The notes under the pieces were generated by a model. That model was given only the letters and a program-made list of their open reading frames with translations, was not told the origin of the DNA and did not search any database. This document shows, piece after piece, positions 1 to 8,610 of a DNA stretch of 64,000 bases (the stretch's first letter is position 1; the number at the start of each line of letters is the position of its first letter). Source of the DNA: Comamonadaceae bacterium (GTDB lineage Bacteria > Pseudomonadota > Gammaproteobacteria > Burkholderiales > Burkholderiaceae_C); the NCBI GenBank assembly GCA_027485235.1, contig JAIXRJ010000021.1, positions 21,496 to 85,495 of the forward strand, written 5' to 3'. Both the position numbers and the translations under genes were made by a program.

Positions 1-288
1 ATGGCCGACCCGGCCAAAGCCATTGAATCGGTCAAGGCGCGCGACGGCATCATCAACGTGGCGCTCGAAACCCGCCGCCTGCAACTGGCCATTGACACCG
101 TGATCAACAGCCCCTCGGCCCGCGCCGAAGGCTTTGGCCAAATCAGCGCCCCCCGCATGACGCTGATGGCATCCCAAGTGTCCGACGCGTTCAACACCAA
201 GACCCGTGTCAAGTCCGAAGACATCTGGAACGGCTCGTTTTTGCCCACGGCCAAAGAGCTGGACATCCTGCCCAAAGGCAAGAAGTAA
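1..288 (+). CDS. ABC transporter substrate-binding protein, C-terminal part (NMT1/SsuA type)
   Basis: The last 95 residues of a periplasmic binding protein for a nitrate/sulfonate/taurine-type ABC transporter. The reading frame is open at the window edge, so the first Met here is probably internal. The tail (ending near LPKGKK) and the position just before an SsuB-like ATPase and an SsuC-like permease give the assignment. No ligand-binding part is visible, so the substrate cannot be read. It probably forms one operon with the next two genes and ureD. Confidence 0.65.
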   Translation: MADPAKAIESVKARDGIINVALETRRLQLAIDTVINSPSARAEGFGQISAPRMTLMASQVSDAFNTKTRVKSEDIWNGSFLPTAKELDILPKGKK

Positions 289-299
289 ACCAGCGCCAG

Positions 300-322
300 C
301 TCCGGGGCATGCCGCCCCGGAG
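300..322 (+). promoter_or_regulatory. Intercistronic hairpin between transporter genes
   Basis: A perfect 8-bp inverted repeat (CTCCGGGG at 300-307, CCCCGGAG at 315-322, 7-base loop) just after the binding-protein stop codon. There is no T-run, so it is not a classic intrinsic terminator. Hairpins like this after a binding-protein gene commonly stabilise its mRNA and lower expression of the ATPase and permease behind it; that role is inferred. Confidence 0.5.
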
Positions 323-412
323 TTCCGGGCCCACCGCGCCCTGCACAGGTCGGTGGGCTTTTACAGGCCGCAGCGTGTATACACTATCGAACACCATTTT
401 TAAGCTTTCACC

Positions 413-1231
413 ATGACCCAAGAATCATTCGTTGATTTCCAGAATGTCTGGCTGGCCTACAACGACGAGTTGCTGGCGCAAAACCACTTCGCTGTCGAAG
501 ACATCAACCTGCAAGTCAAGCAAGGCGAGTTCATCGCCATCGTCGGGCCCTCTGGCTGCGGCAAGTCCACCTTCATGAAGCTGACCACGGGCCTGAAGAT
601 GCCCAGCAAAGGCCACATCCTGGTCGACGGCCAGCCGGTCACGGGTCCGCTCAAAATCAGTGGCATGGCCTTCCAAGCTTCTTCCTTGTTGCCCTGGCGC
701 ACCACGCTCGACAACGTGCTGCTGCCGCTCGAAATCGTGGAACCCTACCGTTCCAACTTCAAGCAAAAAAGACAAGAGTACGCCGAACGTGCCCGCAAAC
801 TGCTGAATACTGTGGGCCTGGGTGGTTACGAAGACAAGTTCCCGTGGCAACTGTCGGGCGGCATGCAGCAACGCGCCAGCATTTGCCGCGCCTTGATCCA
901 TGAGCCCAAGATGCTGCTGCTCGACGAGCCCTTCGGCGCGCTCGACGCTTTCACCCGTGAAGAGCTCTGGTGCATCTTGCGCGACCTGTGGACCGAGCAA
1001 AAGTTCAACGTCATTTTGGTCACACACGACCTGCGCGAATCGGTGTTTTTGGCCGACACGGTCTACGTGATGAGCAAGAGCCCCGGCCGCTTTGTGGTCA
1101 AGCGCGAGATCGACCTGCCACGCCCGCGCGACCTGGAGATCACCTACACGCCCGAATTCACCAACATCGTGCACGAGCTGCGCGGCCACATCGGTGCCAT
1201 GCGCAAGACCGGTGCGGCGATCAACCAATAA
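413..1231 (+). CDS. ABC transporter ATP-binding protein (SsuB/TauB/NrtD type)
   Basis: A 272-residue ATPase that drives import of a small organic or inorganic anion or amine. It has a Walker A motif GPSGCGKST at about residues 45-53, the signature LSGGMQQR, a Walker B MLLLDEPFGALD, and a switch His in VTHDLRES. The length and the GALDAFTREEL segment after Walker B are typical of the SsuB/TauB/NrtD group. The permease follows 13 bases later. The substrate is unknown. The position directly upstream of ureD suggests a compound that feeds urease, such as a urea precursor, but nothing in the protein proves this. Confidence 0.9.
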   Translation: MTQESFVDFQNVWLAYNDELLAQNHFAVEDINLQVKQGEFIAIVGPSGCGKSTFMKLTTGLKMPSKGHILVDGQPVTGPLKISGMAFQASSLLPWRTTLDNVLLPLEIVEPYRSNFKQKRQEYAERARKLLNTVGLGGYEDKFPWQLSGGMQQRASICRALIHEPKMLLLDEPFGALDAFTREELWCILRDLWTEQKFNVILVTHDLRESVFLADTVYVMSKSPGRFVVKREIDLPRPRDLEITYTPEFTNIVHELRGHIGAMRKTGAAINQ

Positions 1232-1244
1232 GCGGGAGCACCTG

Positions 1245-2012
1245 ATGAAAAATAAATCCCTCGAAGCCTGGTCCCCCTGGATCTTGCTGGTGCTGACCAT
1301 CCTGCTTTGGGAAGTTCTGTGCCGCGCGTTCAACGTGTCGGAATTCGTTTTCCCCAGCCCTTCGCGCATTGCGCAGCAAACCATCGAATACCGCGACGTG
1401 ATCGCGGGCCACGCCTGGCGCACCTTTTGGGTGACCATGGTCGGCTTTGGCATCGCCATCGTGGTGGGCGTGTTGCTCGGCTTCATCATCGGCAGCTCAC
1501 GCCTGGCCTATGCCGCCGTGTACCCGCTCATGACCGCCTTCAACGCGCTGCCCAAAGCAGCCTTTGTGCCGATCCTGGTGGTCTGGTTCGGCATCGGCAT
1601 CGGCCCCGCCATCTTGACGGCCTTCCTGATCAGCTTCTTCCCCATCATGGTGAACATCGCCACCGGTTTGGCGACGCTGGAGCCTGAATTGGAAGACGTG
1701 CTGCGCGTGCTGGGTGCCAAGCGCTGGGACGTGTTGGTCAAAGTGGGCCTGCCCCGCTCCATGCCTTACTTTTACGGCTCGCTCAAAGTCGCGATCACCT
1801 TGGCCTTTGTGGGCACCACGGTGTCCGAGATGACGGCCTCGAACGAAGGCATTGGCTACCTTCTGATCTCTGCCGGTTCGGCCATGCAAATGGGCTTGGC
1901 GTTTTCTGGCTTGGTGGTGGTGGGTGCGATGGCCATGGCCATGTACGAACTCTTCAGCGCCATCGAAAAGCGCACCACCGGCTGGGCCCATCGCGGCTCT
2001 CAAGGCGAATAA
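1245..2012 (+). CDS. ABC transporter permease (SsuC/TauC type)
   Basis: A 255-residue inner-membrane permease with about six hydrophobic segments and the cytoplasmic EAA-type loop seen around VLGAKRWDVLVKVGLP, which docks onto the ATPase. I chose the ATG at 1245 because it gives the normal family length and follows GGGAGCACCTG, a good ribosome binding site. The longer in-frame ORF starts inside the ATPase gene. It partners with the ATPase upstream, and ureD begins 12 bases downstream, so the transporter and ureD are probably cotranscribed. Confidence 0.9.
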   Translation: MKNKSLEAWSPWILLVLTILLWEVLCRAFNVSEFVFPSPSRIAQQTIEYRDVIAGHAWRTFWVTMVGFGIAIVVGVLLGFIIGSSRLAYAAVYPLMTAFNALPKAAFVPILVVWFGIGIGPAILTAFLISFFPIMVNIATGLATLEPELEDVLRVLGAKRWDVLVKVGLPRSMPYFYGSLKVAITLAFVGTTVSEMTASNEGIGYLLISAGSAMQMGLAFSGLVVVGAMAMAMYELFSAIEKRTTGWAHRGSQGE

Positions 2013-2024
2013 GGCCAGGCCTGC

Positions 2025-2855
2025 ATGACCTGGCACGCCAGCCTGCAGCTCGACTACACGCTGGAGTCCGAACGCAGCGCCGCCCGCTACCTGCACCAAG
2101 GGCCGCTGCGCATCTTGCAAAGCCTCTACCCCGAAGGCGATGCGGTCTGCCACAACGTGCTGGTGCACCCACCCAGTGGCCTGGTGGGGGGCGACACCCT
2201 CGACATGCAGGTCACCGTGGGCTCTGGGGCGCATGGCTTGGTCACCACGCCCGGTGCCACGCGTTTTTACCGGTCTGAAGCAGGCCTGGCCACGCAGCAA
2301 GTGCATGCACGGGTTGAATCTGGCGCGCGTTTGGAATGGCTGCCCTTGGAAGCCATTGCCTACAACCAATGCGACGCGCTCAACCGCGCCGTGTTTGACC
2401 TGGCCCCCGGCGCTGAAATGATGAGCTGGGACATCACCGCTTTGGGCCTGCCTGCAGCCGACCTGCCCTATGTGCAAGGCACTTTTCGCCAACACTTGGA
2501 GATCCCTGGTGTATGGCTGGAGCGCGGCACCCTGAACGCTCAAGACACCCGCCTGATGGACAGCCCGCTGGGCCTGGCTGGCCAGCGCTGCATGGCCACG
2601 CTGGTGTTTGCGGCGGGCAGCGCCATGGCCGCTGAACGCATCGAACGGGCTCTGGGCTGTGCCCGCGACTTGCTGGAAGCCTCCCCTTTGCGTTTGACGG
2701 CAGGGGCCACCTCACCGCACACACAGGTCATCGTGCTGCGCGCGCTGTCGCCCGTCACCGAACCCGCCATGCAGTTGCTGCGGCAGGTGTGGGCCGCGTG
2801 GCGGCATGAGATGTGGGCATTGCCGGGGGCAGTGCCTCGGTTATGGCATCTTTGA
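2025..2855 (+). CDS. ureD: Urease accessory protein UreD
   Basis: A 276-residue UreD/UreH-family scaffold. It binds apo-urease with UreF and UreG and passes nickel to the active site. Family hallmarks visible are the N-terminal RSAARYLHQGPLRILQSLYP region, the HPPSGLVGGDTL motif and the TTPGATRFYRS segment. It is separated from ureABCEFG by about 7 kb that contains the inverted urt operon, and it follows the transporter permease by 12 bases. A split ureD is common in Burkholderiales. Confidence 0.95.
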   Translation: MTWHASLQLDYTLESERSAARYLHQGPLRILQSLYPEGDAVCHNVLVHPPSGLVGGDTLDMQVTVGSGAHGLVTTPGATRFYRSEAGLATQQVHARVESGARLEWLPLEAIAYNQCDALNRAVFDLAPGAEMMSWDITALGLPAADLPYVQGTFRQHLEIPGVWLERGTLNAQDTRLMDSPLGLAGQRCMATLVFAAGSAMAAERIERALGCARDLLEASPLRLTAGATSPHTQVIVLRALSPVTEPAMQLLRQVWAAWRHEMWALPGAVPRLWHL

Positions 2856-3095
2856 GTTTTGAGAACGCTCGGCAATCAATGTCCGCTGCAGGTTGAGAGC
2901 GGACATTGGCATTCCCCTGAGTCTGAAAGTACTTTTCACCACGCAGTCTGACGCTGCCGCTGGAAGCCATGGGGACTGCGTGGGTTCTCGGCCCGTAGTT
3001 CAAGTGCATTACGATCAGCCGACAGCCAATCCCTGAGGGACACGTGTCTCGAATTAAACCCATTGGCCAATTAAAAACTGGGACGTTTTCAAGCC
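2856..3095. other. Intergenic region with an 11-bp inverted repeat
   Basis: 240 bases without a gene. The one clear structure is a perfect 11-bp stem (CAATGTCCGCT at 2877-2887, AGCGGACATTG at 2898-2908, 10-base loop) shortly after ureD. It lacks a T-tract, so it may be a mRNA-end or REP-like structure rather than a simple terminator. I see no convincing promoter in the rest. Confidence 0.5.
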
Positions 3096-3986
3096 ATGCA
3101 AGTACTTAACGGCCTCCTCCACGCCATTCCCAGCAAGACCGGGGGCCTGAGCGCGTATGTCGCAGGACAAGGCAGGCCCCTGCTGCTGGTGCATACCGTG
3201 AACGCTTCTGCCAGCGCGGCCGAAGTCAGGACGGTTTTTGAGCGCATGGGCCAGCACCGAACGGTGTATGCCATTGACTTGCCCGGTTTCGGGAACTCCG
3301 AGCGCACTGACCGCCTGTACACGCCGCGCCTCATGACCGACGCGATCTTGGACTTGGCTGCTTACATCCGCACGAAACACCCAGAACAGGCCATAGACGC
3401 CTTGGCTGCATCCCTGTCGTGTGAGTTTCTGGCGCGCGCGGCGGTTGAACAGCCGGCGCTGTTTCGAACCCTGTCGCTGGTCAGTCCTACCGGTTTGAGC
3501 GGCTTGCGGCTGCGACTGGCACCTGCGGGCACAACCTACGGACAGGACTGGTTATTGGCGGTGTTGAAAGGTCCCGGTTGGGGACGCTCATTGTTCAAAG
3601 CCCTCACCCGACCGGGTGTGATTCGATATTTTCTGAAGAAGACTTGGGGTTCTGGCTCGATTGATGAAACGATGTTCGACGATGCCCTGAAGACCACGCA
3701 AGAACACGGCGCAGAGCACGCACCCCTGTGCTTTTTGTCAGCGCAAATGTTCAGCGCCGACATCACCACGATCTATGACCAATTGCGCCTGCCGGTCTGG
3801 ATGAGCCACGGCGTGCGAGGTGATTTTGTCGACTACCGGGGCAAAGCGCGCTTTGCCACACACGCCAATTGGCAATTCACCATATTCGACTCCGGCGCGC
3901 TGCCCTACTTTGAATACCCGCAGGACTTCGCCGAAAAAATGCTGGCGTTCATGGCGCAGGGCCCAGAAAACTGCAATCCATTGTGA
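3096..3986 (+). CDS. Alpha/beta-hydrolase fold protein
   Basis: A 296-residue alpha/beta-hydrolase-fold protein with the oxyanion region LLLVHTVNAS and the strand-loop YAIDLPGFGNS. The nucleophile elbow reads ALAASLSCEF, where most members have GxSxG. Near the C terminus, where the catalytic His usually sits in a GHLPxxE context, the sequence reads GALPYFE. So the triad may be incomplete, and the protein may not be a normal esterase. It stands alone between ureD and urtE, which points the other way. The function is unknown. Confidence 0.8.
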   Translation: MQVLNGLLHAIPSKTGGLSAYVAGQGRPLLLVHTVNASASAAEVRTVFERMGQHRTVYAIDLPGFGNSERTDRLYTPRLMTDAILDLAAYIRTKHPEQAIDALAASLSCEFLARAAVEQPALFRTLSLVSPTGLSGLRLRLAPAGTTYGQDWLLAVLKGPGWGRSLFKALTRPGVIRYFLKKTWGSGSIDETMFDDALKTTQEHGAEHAPLCFLSAQMFSADITTIYDQLRLPVWMSHGVRGDFVDYRGKARFATHANWQFTIFDSGALPYFEYPQDFAEKMLAFMAQGPENCNPL

Positions 3987-4149
3987 TGGTCTTGTCGCAT
4001 TCCCTCAAGACAGTAGACAAACGCCCAGATGACGGCTGTTGGGCAAACCTTCAGTTTTTTTAGGTTGGCCAGAACATTGGCTTTCGCTGCACACCAGTCA
4101 TCCGCCCGACCACGCCCATTTTTGGCAGCAACATGGCTTCAGAGTCGCC

Positions 4150-4854
4150 TCAAATCGCCACCAACTGCTGAATCTTCTTCTGCTCCATCTCACTGCCCGG
4201 CCCGCGTGCGATCACTTCACCACGCTCCATCACCACATACTGATCGGCCAGTGCTTCGGCAAAGTCGTAGTACTGCTCGCACAGCAGCACCGCCATGCGC
4301 TGGTCTTGCAGGCCCACGTCGGCCAGCTGGCGGATCACGCGACCGATGTCCTTGATGATGCTGGGCTGAATGCCCTCGGTGGGCTCGTCCAGGATCAGCA
4401 GGCGCGGCTTGGCGGCCAAAGCGCGGGCAATGGCCAGTTGCTGTTGTTGCCCGCCTGACAAGTCACCGCCTCGGCGGTGCAGCATGAGTTTGAGCACTGG
4501 AAACAAGTCGAACAATTCGGGCGGTATGGGTGTACCGCCGGGCTGAGTGGCCAAGCCCATGCGCAGGTTGTCTTCGACCGTGAGACGGGCAAAGATTTCA
4601 CGGCCTTGCGGCACATAGCCAATGCCTGCTGTGGCGCGCTCATAAGGCTTGGCGTTGGTCAGGTTCTGCCCCTGCAGCGTCAAGCTTCCGCTTTTGATCG
4701 GCACCAAACCCATGAGCGATTTGAGCAAGGTGGTTTTGCCCACGCCATTGCGGCCCAGCAGCACCGTGACCTGCCCCAGTTGCGCATTCAGGCTCACATC
4801 GCGCAGGATGTGCGAGCCGCCGTAATACTGGTGGATGTTTTGGACTTCAAGCAT
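4150..4854 (-). CDS. urtE: Urea ABC transporter ATP-binding protein UrtE
   Basis: A 234-residue ATPase of the LivF type, the second ATPase of the high-affinity urea importer. Motifs are Walker A GRNGVGKTT, signature LSGGQQQQLAIARAL and Walker B LLILDEPTEGI. The EGIQPSIIKDIG segment after Walker B fits UrtE better than generic LivF. It is the last gene of the urtABCDE operon and starts 2 bases after urtD ends. Confidence 0.93.
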   Translation of the reverse strand: MLEVQNIHQYYGGSHILRDVSLNAQLGQVTVLLGRNGVGKTTLLKSLMGLVPIKSGSLTLQGQNLTNAKPYERATAGIGYVPQGREIFARLTVEDNLRMGLATQPGGTPIPPELFDLFPVLKLMLHRRGGDLSGGQQQQLAIARALAAKPRLLILDEPTEGIQPSIIKDIGRVIRQLADVGLQDQRMAVLLCEQYYDFAEALADQYVVMERGEVIARGPGSEMEQKKIQQLVAI

Positions 4855-4856
4855 CT

Positions 4857-5732
4857 TCAGCGCCCCAAATAAACTTCAATCACCCGCTCGTCGGCCTGCA
4901 CCTGATCGAGCGTGCCTTGGGCCAACACCGCGCCATCGCACAGCACGGTGACGATGTCCGAGATGGTGCGGATGAAGCCCATGTCGTGTTCCACCACCAT
5001 CAGCGAGTGCTTGCCTTTGAGTGACAAGAAAAGTTCTGCCGTGCGCTCGGTCTCAAAGTCGGTCATGCCCGCCACTGGTTCATCGAGCAGCAGCAACTGG
5101 GGGTCTTGCATGAGCAGCATGCCGATCTCCAGCCACTGCTTTTGGCCATGGCTGAGCGTGCCCGCCTGCACCCGCACGCTGTCTGCCAGGTGGATGGTGT
5201 GCAGCACTTCGGCCAGGCGGTCGCTTTGGCGCGAATCGAGCTTGAAGAACATCGAGGCCTTCACGCCCTTGGGCGTTTTGAGGGCCAGTTCGAGGTTTTC
5301 AAACACGCTCAGGTGTTCAAACACAGTGGGCTTTTGGAACTTGCGGCCAATGCCCAACTGGGCAATGGCGGGTTCGTTGTAGCGCAGCAGGTCGATGGTG
5401 CTGCCAAAGAACACGCGGCCTTCGTCGGGGCGGGTCTTGCCGGTGATGATGTCCATCATCGTGGTCTTGCCCGCGCCATTGGGGCCGATGATGCAGCGCA
5501 GCTCACCGGGCGCGATGTCGAGCGACAGCTTGTTGATGGCTTTGAAGCCGTCAAAGCTGACGCTCACGTCTTCCAGATACAGGATGCGGCCATGCGTCAC
5601 ATCGACCTGGCTGGCGTCATGTACCACGCGGCCATAGCCCGCAGTTCGGCCACCGGATTCTGTGGATTCAATGCGTTGTTGGGCCACGCGGGCCACACGT
5701 TCAGCACCTTTTTGCAGCAGATCGGGCGTCAT
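4857..5732 (-). CDS. urtD: Urea ABC transporter ATP-binding protein UrtD
   Basis: A 291-residue LivG-type ATPase of the urea importer. It has Walker A GPNGAGKTT, a variant signature LSHGQKQWLEIGMLL (His where most ABC proteins have Gly, usual for UrtD) and Walker B LLLDEPVAGM. An N-terminal extension of about 40 residues precedes the ATPase core. The gene overlaps urtC by 4 bases, indicating translational coupling. Confidence 0.93.
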   Translation of the reverse strand: MTPDLLQKGAERVARVAQQRIESTESGGRTAGYGRVVHDASQVDVTHGRILYLEDVSVSFDGFKAINKLSLDIAPGELRCIIGPNGAGKTTMMDIITGKTRPDEGRVFFGSTIDLLRYNEPAIAQLGIGRKFQKPTVFEHLSVFENLELALKTPKGVKASMFFKLDSRQSDRLAEVLHTIHLADSVRVQAGTLSHGQKQWLEIGMLLMQDPQLLLLDEPVAGMTDFETERTAELFLSLKGKHSLMVVEHDMGFIRTISDIVTVLCDGAVLAQGTLDQVQADERVIEVYLGR

Positions 5733-6910
5733 GCGGCACCGCCTTTTTGGGCCTGGGCATCCGACACAGGTTCAGATGGCGTCGGCGCGGTCTCGCGTTT
5801 TAGCCAAACTTTGCGCACCAAACCCACCACGCCCTGCGGCATGTAAAGGGTCACGCCAATGAACAGGGCGCCCAAAAAGTACAGCCAAAATTCAGGCGCA
5901 CTCACCGTCAGCCAGCTCTTGACACCGTTCACCAAAAACGCCCCCACGATGGGGCCGATCAAGGTACCGCGCCCGCCCACCGCCGCCCACACCGCGATCT
6001 CGATCGAGTTGGCCGCGCTCATCTCGCCGGGGTTGATGATGCCCACTTGCGGCACGTACAAAGCCCCGGCAATACCGCACATCACCGCCGAAATGACCCA
6101 AATGCTCAGCTTGTAGGGCAGCGGCGAATAGCCCGAAAACATGACCCGCGTTTCGGCATCGCGAATCGCCATCAACACGCGGCCGTACTTGCTGCCCACC
6201 AGCCAGCGCGAGAACAGATAAAAGCCCAACAAGGTCACGCCGGTGATGACAAACAGCACCATGCGCATGCCTGGGGTGGCAATGGGCAAGTCGAGGATGC
6301 GCTTGAAATCGGTAAAGCCGTTGTTGCCCCCCAGCCCGGTTTCGTTGCGGAAAAACAAGAGCATGGCCGCATAGGTCAGGGCCTGGGTGATGATGGAAAA
6401 ATACACGCCCTTGATGCGCGAGCGAAAGGCAAAGTAGCCAAACACAAACGCGATCACACCCGGCACTAGCACCACCAGCGCCAGCGTCGCCCCAAAGCTG
6501 TCCGACAGCATCCAGTGCCAGGGCAACTCTTTCCAATCCAGAAACACCATGAAGTCGGGCAAATCGCTTTTGTAGTTGCCGTCTTGGCCAATCTGGCGCA
6601 TGAGGTACATGCCCATGACATAACCACCCAAAGCGAAGAACAAACCATGGCCCAGCGACAAGATGCCGGTGAAGCCCCAGATCAAGTCCATGGCCAGCGC
6701 GCAGATGGCGTAGCACATGATCTTGCCAATCAAGGCAATGGCGTAGTCGCTCAAATGGAAGGCACTGCTCTCGGGCACCCACAAGTTGAACACCGGGGCC
6801 AGCACGCCGACCACGATCAGCGCCAGCAAAAACGCCGACCAAGCTTGGCGGCCCATCAAAGGGGCGGGGGTGGGGAGTTCCAATTTTTTCATGTTCATGG
6901 TTCTCTTCAC
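5729..6910 (-). CDS. urtC: Urea ABC transporter permease UrtC
   Basis: A 393-residue LivM-type permease with about ten hydrophobic segments. Recognisable stretches are AICALAMDLIWGFTG near the N terminus and GGNNGFTDF in the middle. With UrtB it forms the membrane channel for urea. The start at 6910 overlaps the urtB stop by 4 bases; a Met six residues in is a possible alternative. The C-terminal tail is rich in Ala, Pro and Ser and probably cytoplasmic. Confidence 0.93.
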   Translation of the reverse strand: MKRTMNMKKLELPTPAPLMGRQAWSAFLLALIVVGVLAPVFNLWVPESSAFHLSDYAIALIGKIMCYAICALAMDLIWGFTGILSLGHGLFFALGGYVMGMYLMRQIGQDGNYKSDLPDFMVFLDWKELPWHWMLSDSFGATLALVVLVPGVIAFVFGYFAFRSRIKGVYFSIITQALTYAAMLLFFRNETGLGGNNGFTDFKRILDLPIATPGMRMVLFVITGVTLLGFYLFSRWLVGSKYGRVLMAIRDAETRVMFSGYSPLPYKLSIWVISAVMCGIAGALYVPQVGIINPGEMSAANSIEIAVWAAVGGRGTLIGPIVGAFLVNGVKSWLTVSAPEFWLYFLGALFIGVTLYMPQGVVGLVRKVWLKRETAPTPSEPVSDAQAQKGGAA

Positions 6911-8499
6911 GCTTCAGCGCTGCGCCCCTTCATCGCGAAGATGCCCTGCGGCCGCTTTTGGATGAAGATGATGATGAACACCAGCACGGCAATTTTGGCG
7001 AGCACCGCGCCCGTCCAGCCTTCCAGCAACTTGTTGACCAGGCCCAGACCCAGCGCGGCATACACCGTGCCGGCGAGTTGCCCCACACCGCCCAGCACCA
7101 CCACCATGAACGCGTCCACGATGTAGCTTTGGCCCAGATCGGGTCCCACATTGCCGACCTGGCTGAGCGCACAACCCGCCAGACCCGCAATGCCCGAACC
7201 CAAGGCAAAGGCATAGGTGTCGATGCGGGCCGTGTTCACGCCCATGCACGAGGCCATGGGGCGGTTTTGCGTGACGCCGCGCACGAACAAGCCCAGCCGG
7301 GTTTTGCCAATCAACAGCGCCACCCCAACCAGCACCGCCAGCGCAAACACGATGATCAGCACCCGGTTCCAGGGCAGCTGCAAATTGGGCAGCAGCTGCA
7401 GCGAGCCGCTCATCCAGGAAGGGTTTTCCACGCCCACGTTTTGCGCGCCAAACAGGCTGCGCACGCCTTGCATCAGCACCAGGCTGATGCCCCAGGTGGC
7501 CAGCAGGGTCTCAAGCGGGCGGCCATACAAATGCTGCAGCACCGCGCGCTCCATCACCGCGCCCACCAAGGCGGCGGTGAGGAATGCCACCGGCATCGCA
7601 ACAAAAAGGTAGACGTCAAACACACCCGGCAAATGCTCGCGAAACAGCGCCTGCACCACATAGGTGGCATAGGCGCCAATCATCATCAACTCGCCATGCG
7701 CCATGTTGATGACGCCCATCAGGCCATAGGTGATGGCCAGGCCCAGCGCCACCAACAGCAAGATCGATCCCAGGCTGAGCCCAGTGAACATGGCCCCCAA
7801 ACGCTCGCCCCAGCGCAGGCTGTCCTGCACTTGGGTCAAAGCGGATTGGATTTGTTTTTGGACCGCGGGGTCTTGCTCTTGGCTCAGTTGCTGGTTCAGC
7901 AGCAGCAGGGTTTCGGGTTGCTTGCTGTCCGCCAACCCGCGGGCGGCCAGCAATCGGTCGTTTGCAGCCTCGCTGCTCAGCATGGCCGCTGCGCGGGCTT
8001 GGCGCACCAAGCTTTGCACCGTGGGGTCTTTTTCAGCCGCCAAGGCCTTGTCGAGCAAGGGCGCGCGGCTGGCATCGGGTTCTTTGAGCAGCGCCAAGGC
8101 CGCTTGCCTGCGCAGCTTCACATCGGGGCTGAACAACTTCAAGGCCGCCAAGGCTGTGTCAATCTCGCCACGCAGGCGGTTGTTCAGCATCACCTCTTCG
8201 GCGTCGGGCGGCACAGCAACCGCTTGTCCGGTGACAGGGTCCAGGCCTTGCCCGTCGCGCACCACGACCACCTGATCGCCCGCCATCTTGACCACGTCAT
8301 CGGCCAGTGCTTGCAGATAGGCGGCGGTTTTTTCGCTGCCTTGGGCCACCGCTTTGGAGATGGCCTCTGCACGGGTATCGCTCTCGCCCACAGCCATCCT
8401 TCTGGCTTCGTCCATCGTCAGGGCTTGCGCGGCCGACAGGCCCCACACGGCGCTGGCCATCCACGCCGCGTTCAACATCCATCGTTTCATCTTGCTCAT
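6907..8499 (-). CDS. urtB: Urea ABC transporter permease UrtB
   Basis: A LivH-type permease of about 530 residues. UrtB proteins differ from LivH by a long N-terminal periplasmic part, and that is present here: a signal peptide (ending near SAAQA) and about 200 Ala/Leu-rich helical residues precede the permease core, which begins around LGSILLLVALGLAITYGLMG. I place the start at 8499 or 8490 (two nearby Met codons). The upstream ATG at 8529 sits at the edge of an inverted repeat and would put extra charged residues before the signal peptide. Confidence 0.9.
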   Translation of the reverse strand: MSKMKRWMLNAAWMASAVWGLSAAQALTMDEARRMAVGESDTRAEAISKAVAQGSEKTAAYLQALADDVVKMAGDQVVVVRDGQGLDPVTGQAVAVPPDAEEVMLNNRLRGEIDTALAALKLFSPDVKLRRQAALALLKEPDASRAPLLDKALAAEKDPTVQSLVRQARAAAMLSSEAANDRLLAARGLADSKQPETLLLLNQQLSQEQDPAVQKQIQSALTQVQDSLRWGERLGAMFTGLSLGSILLLVALGLAITYGLMGVINMAHGELMMIGAYATYVVQALFREHLPGVFDVYLFVAMPVAFLTAALVGAVMERAVLQHLYGRPLETLLATWGISLVLMQGVRSLFGAQNVGVENPSWMSGSLQLLPNLQLPWNRVLIIVFALAVLVGVALLIGKTRLGLFVRGVTQNRPMASCMGVNTARIDTYAFALGSGIAGLAGCALSQVGNVGPDLGQSYIVDAFMVVVLGGVGQLAGTVYAALGLGLVNKLLEGWTGAVLAKIAVLVFIIIFIQKRPQGIFAMKGRSAEA

Positions 8500-8529
8500 T
8501 TCCGGGTCTGGCCTCTGGCCGCCGTCCAT

Positions 8530-8588
8530 GTCGGGGCTAAAGCTGCCGACTACAAGCTCACCCTGTAGGTCGGCGCTTCAGCTCCGAC
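8530..8588. repeat. REP-like imperfect palindrome between urtA and urtB
   Basis: Two arms, 8530-8550 and 8569-8588, are near-perfect inverted copies built on GTCGG and CCGAC with internal GCT-AAGC. Each arm is itself palindromic. This form resembles the GTCGGGGCTTNAGCCCCGAC intergenic palindromes common in Comamonadaceae. Its position in the urtA-urtB spacer suggests mRNA stabilisation of abundant urtA transcript, which is inferred. Confidence 0.6.
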
Positions 8589-8610
8589 AGCCATTCACAC
8601 TTTCAAACCA

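Noticed and set aside
6958..8568. A 536-residue ORF on the plus strand antisense to urtB, and similar long antisense ORFs over other high-G+C genes
   Set aside because: Composition is His/Gln/Ala/Arg-rich, as expected of the reverse frame of a high-G+C gene; no domain is recognisable and the sense gene is certain.
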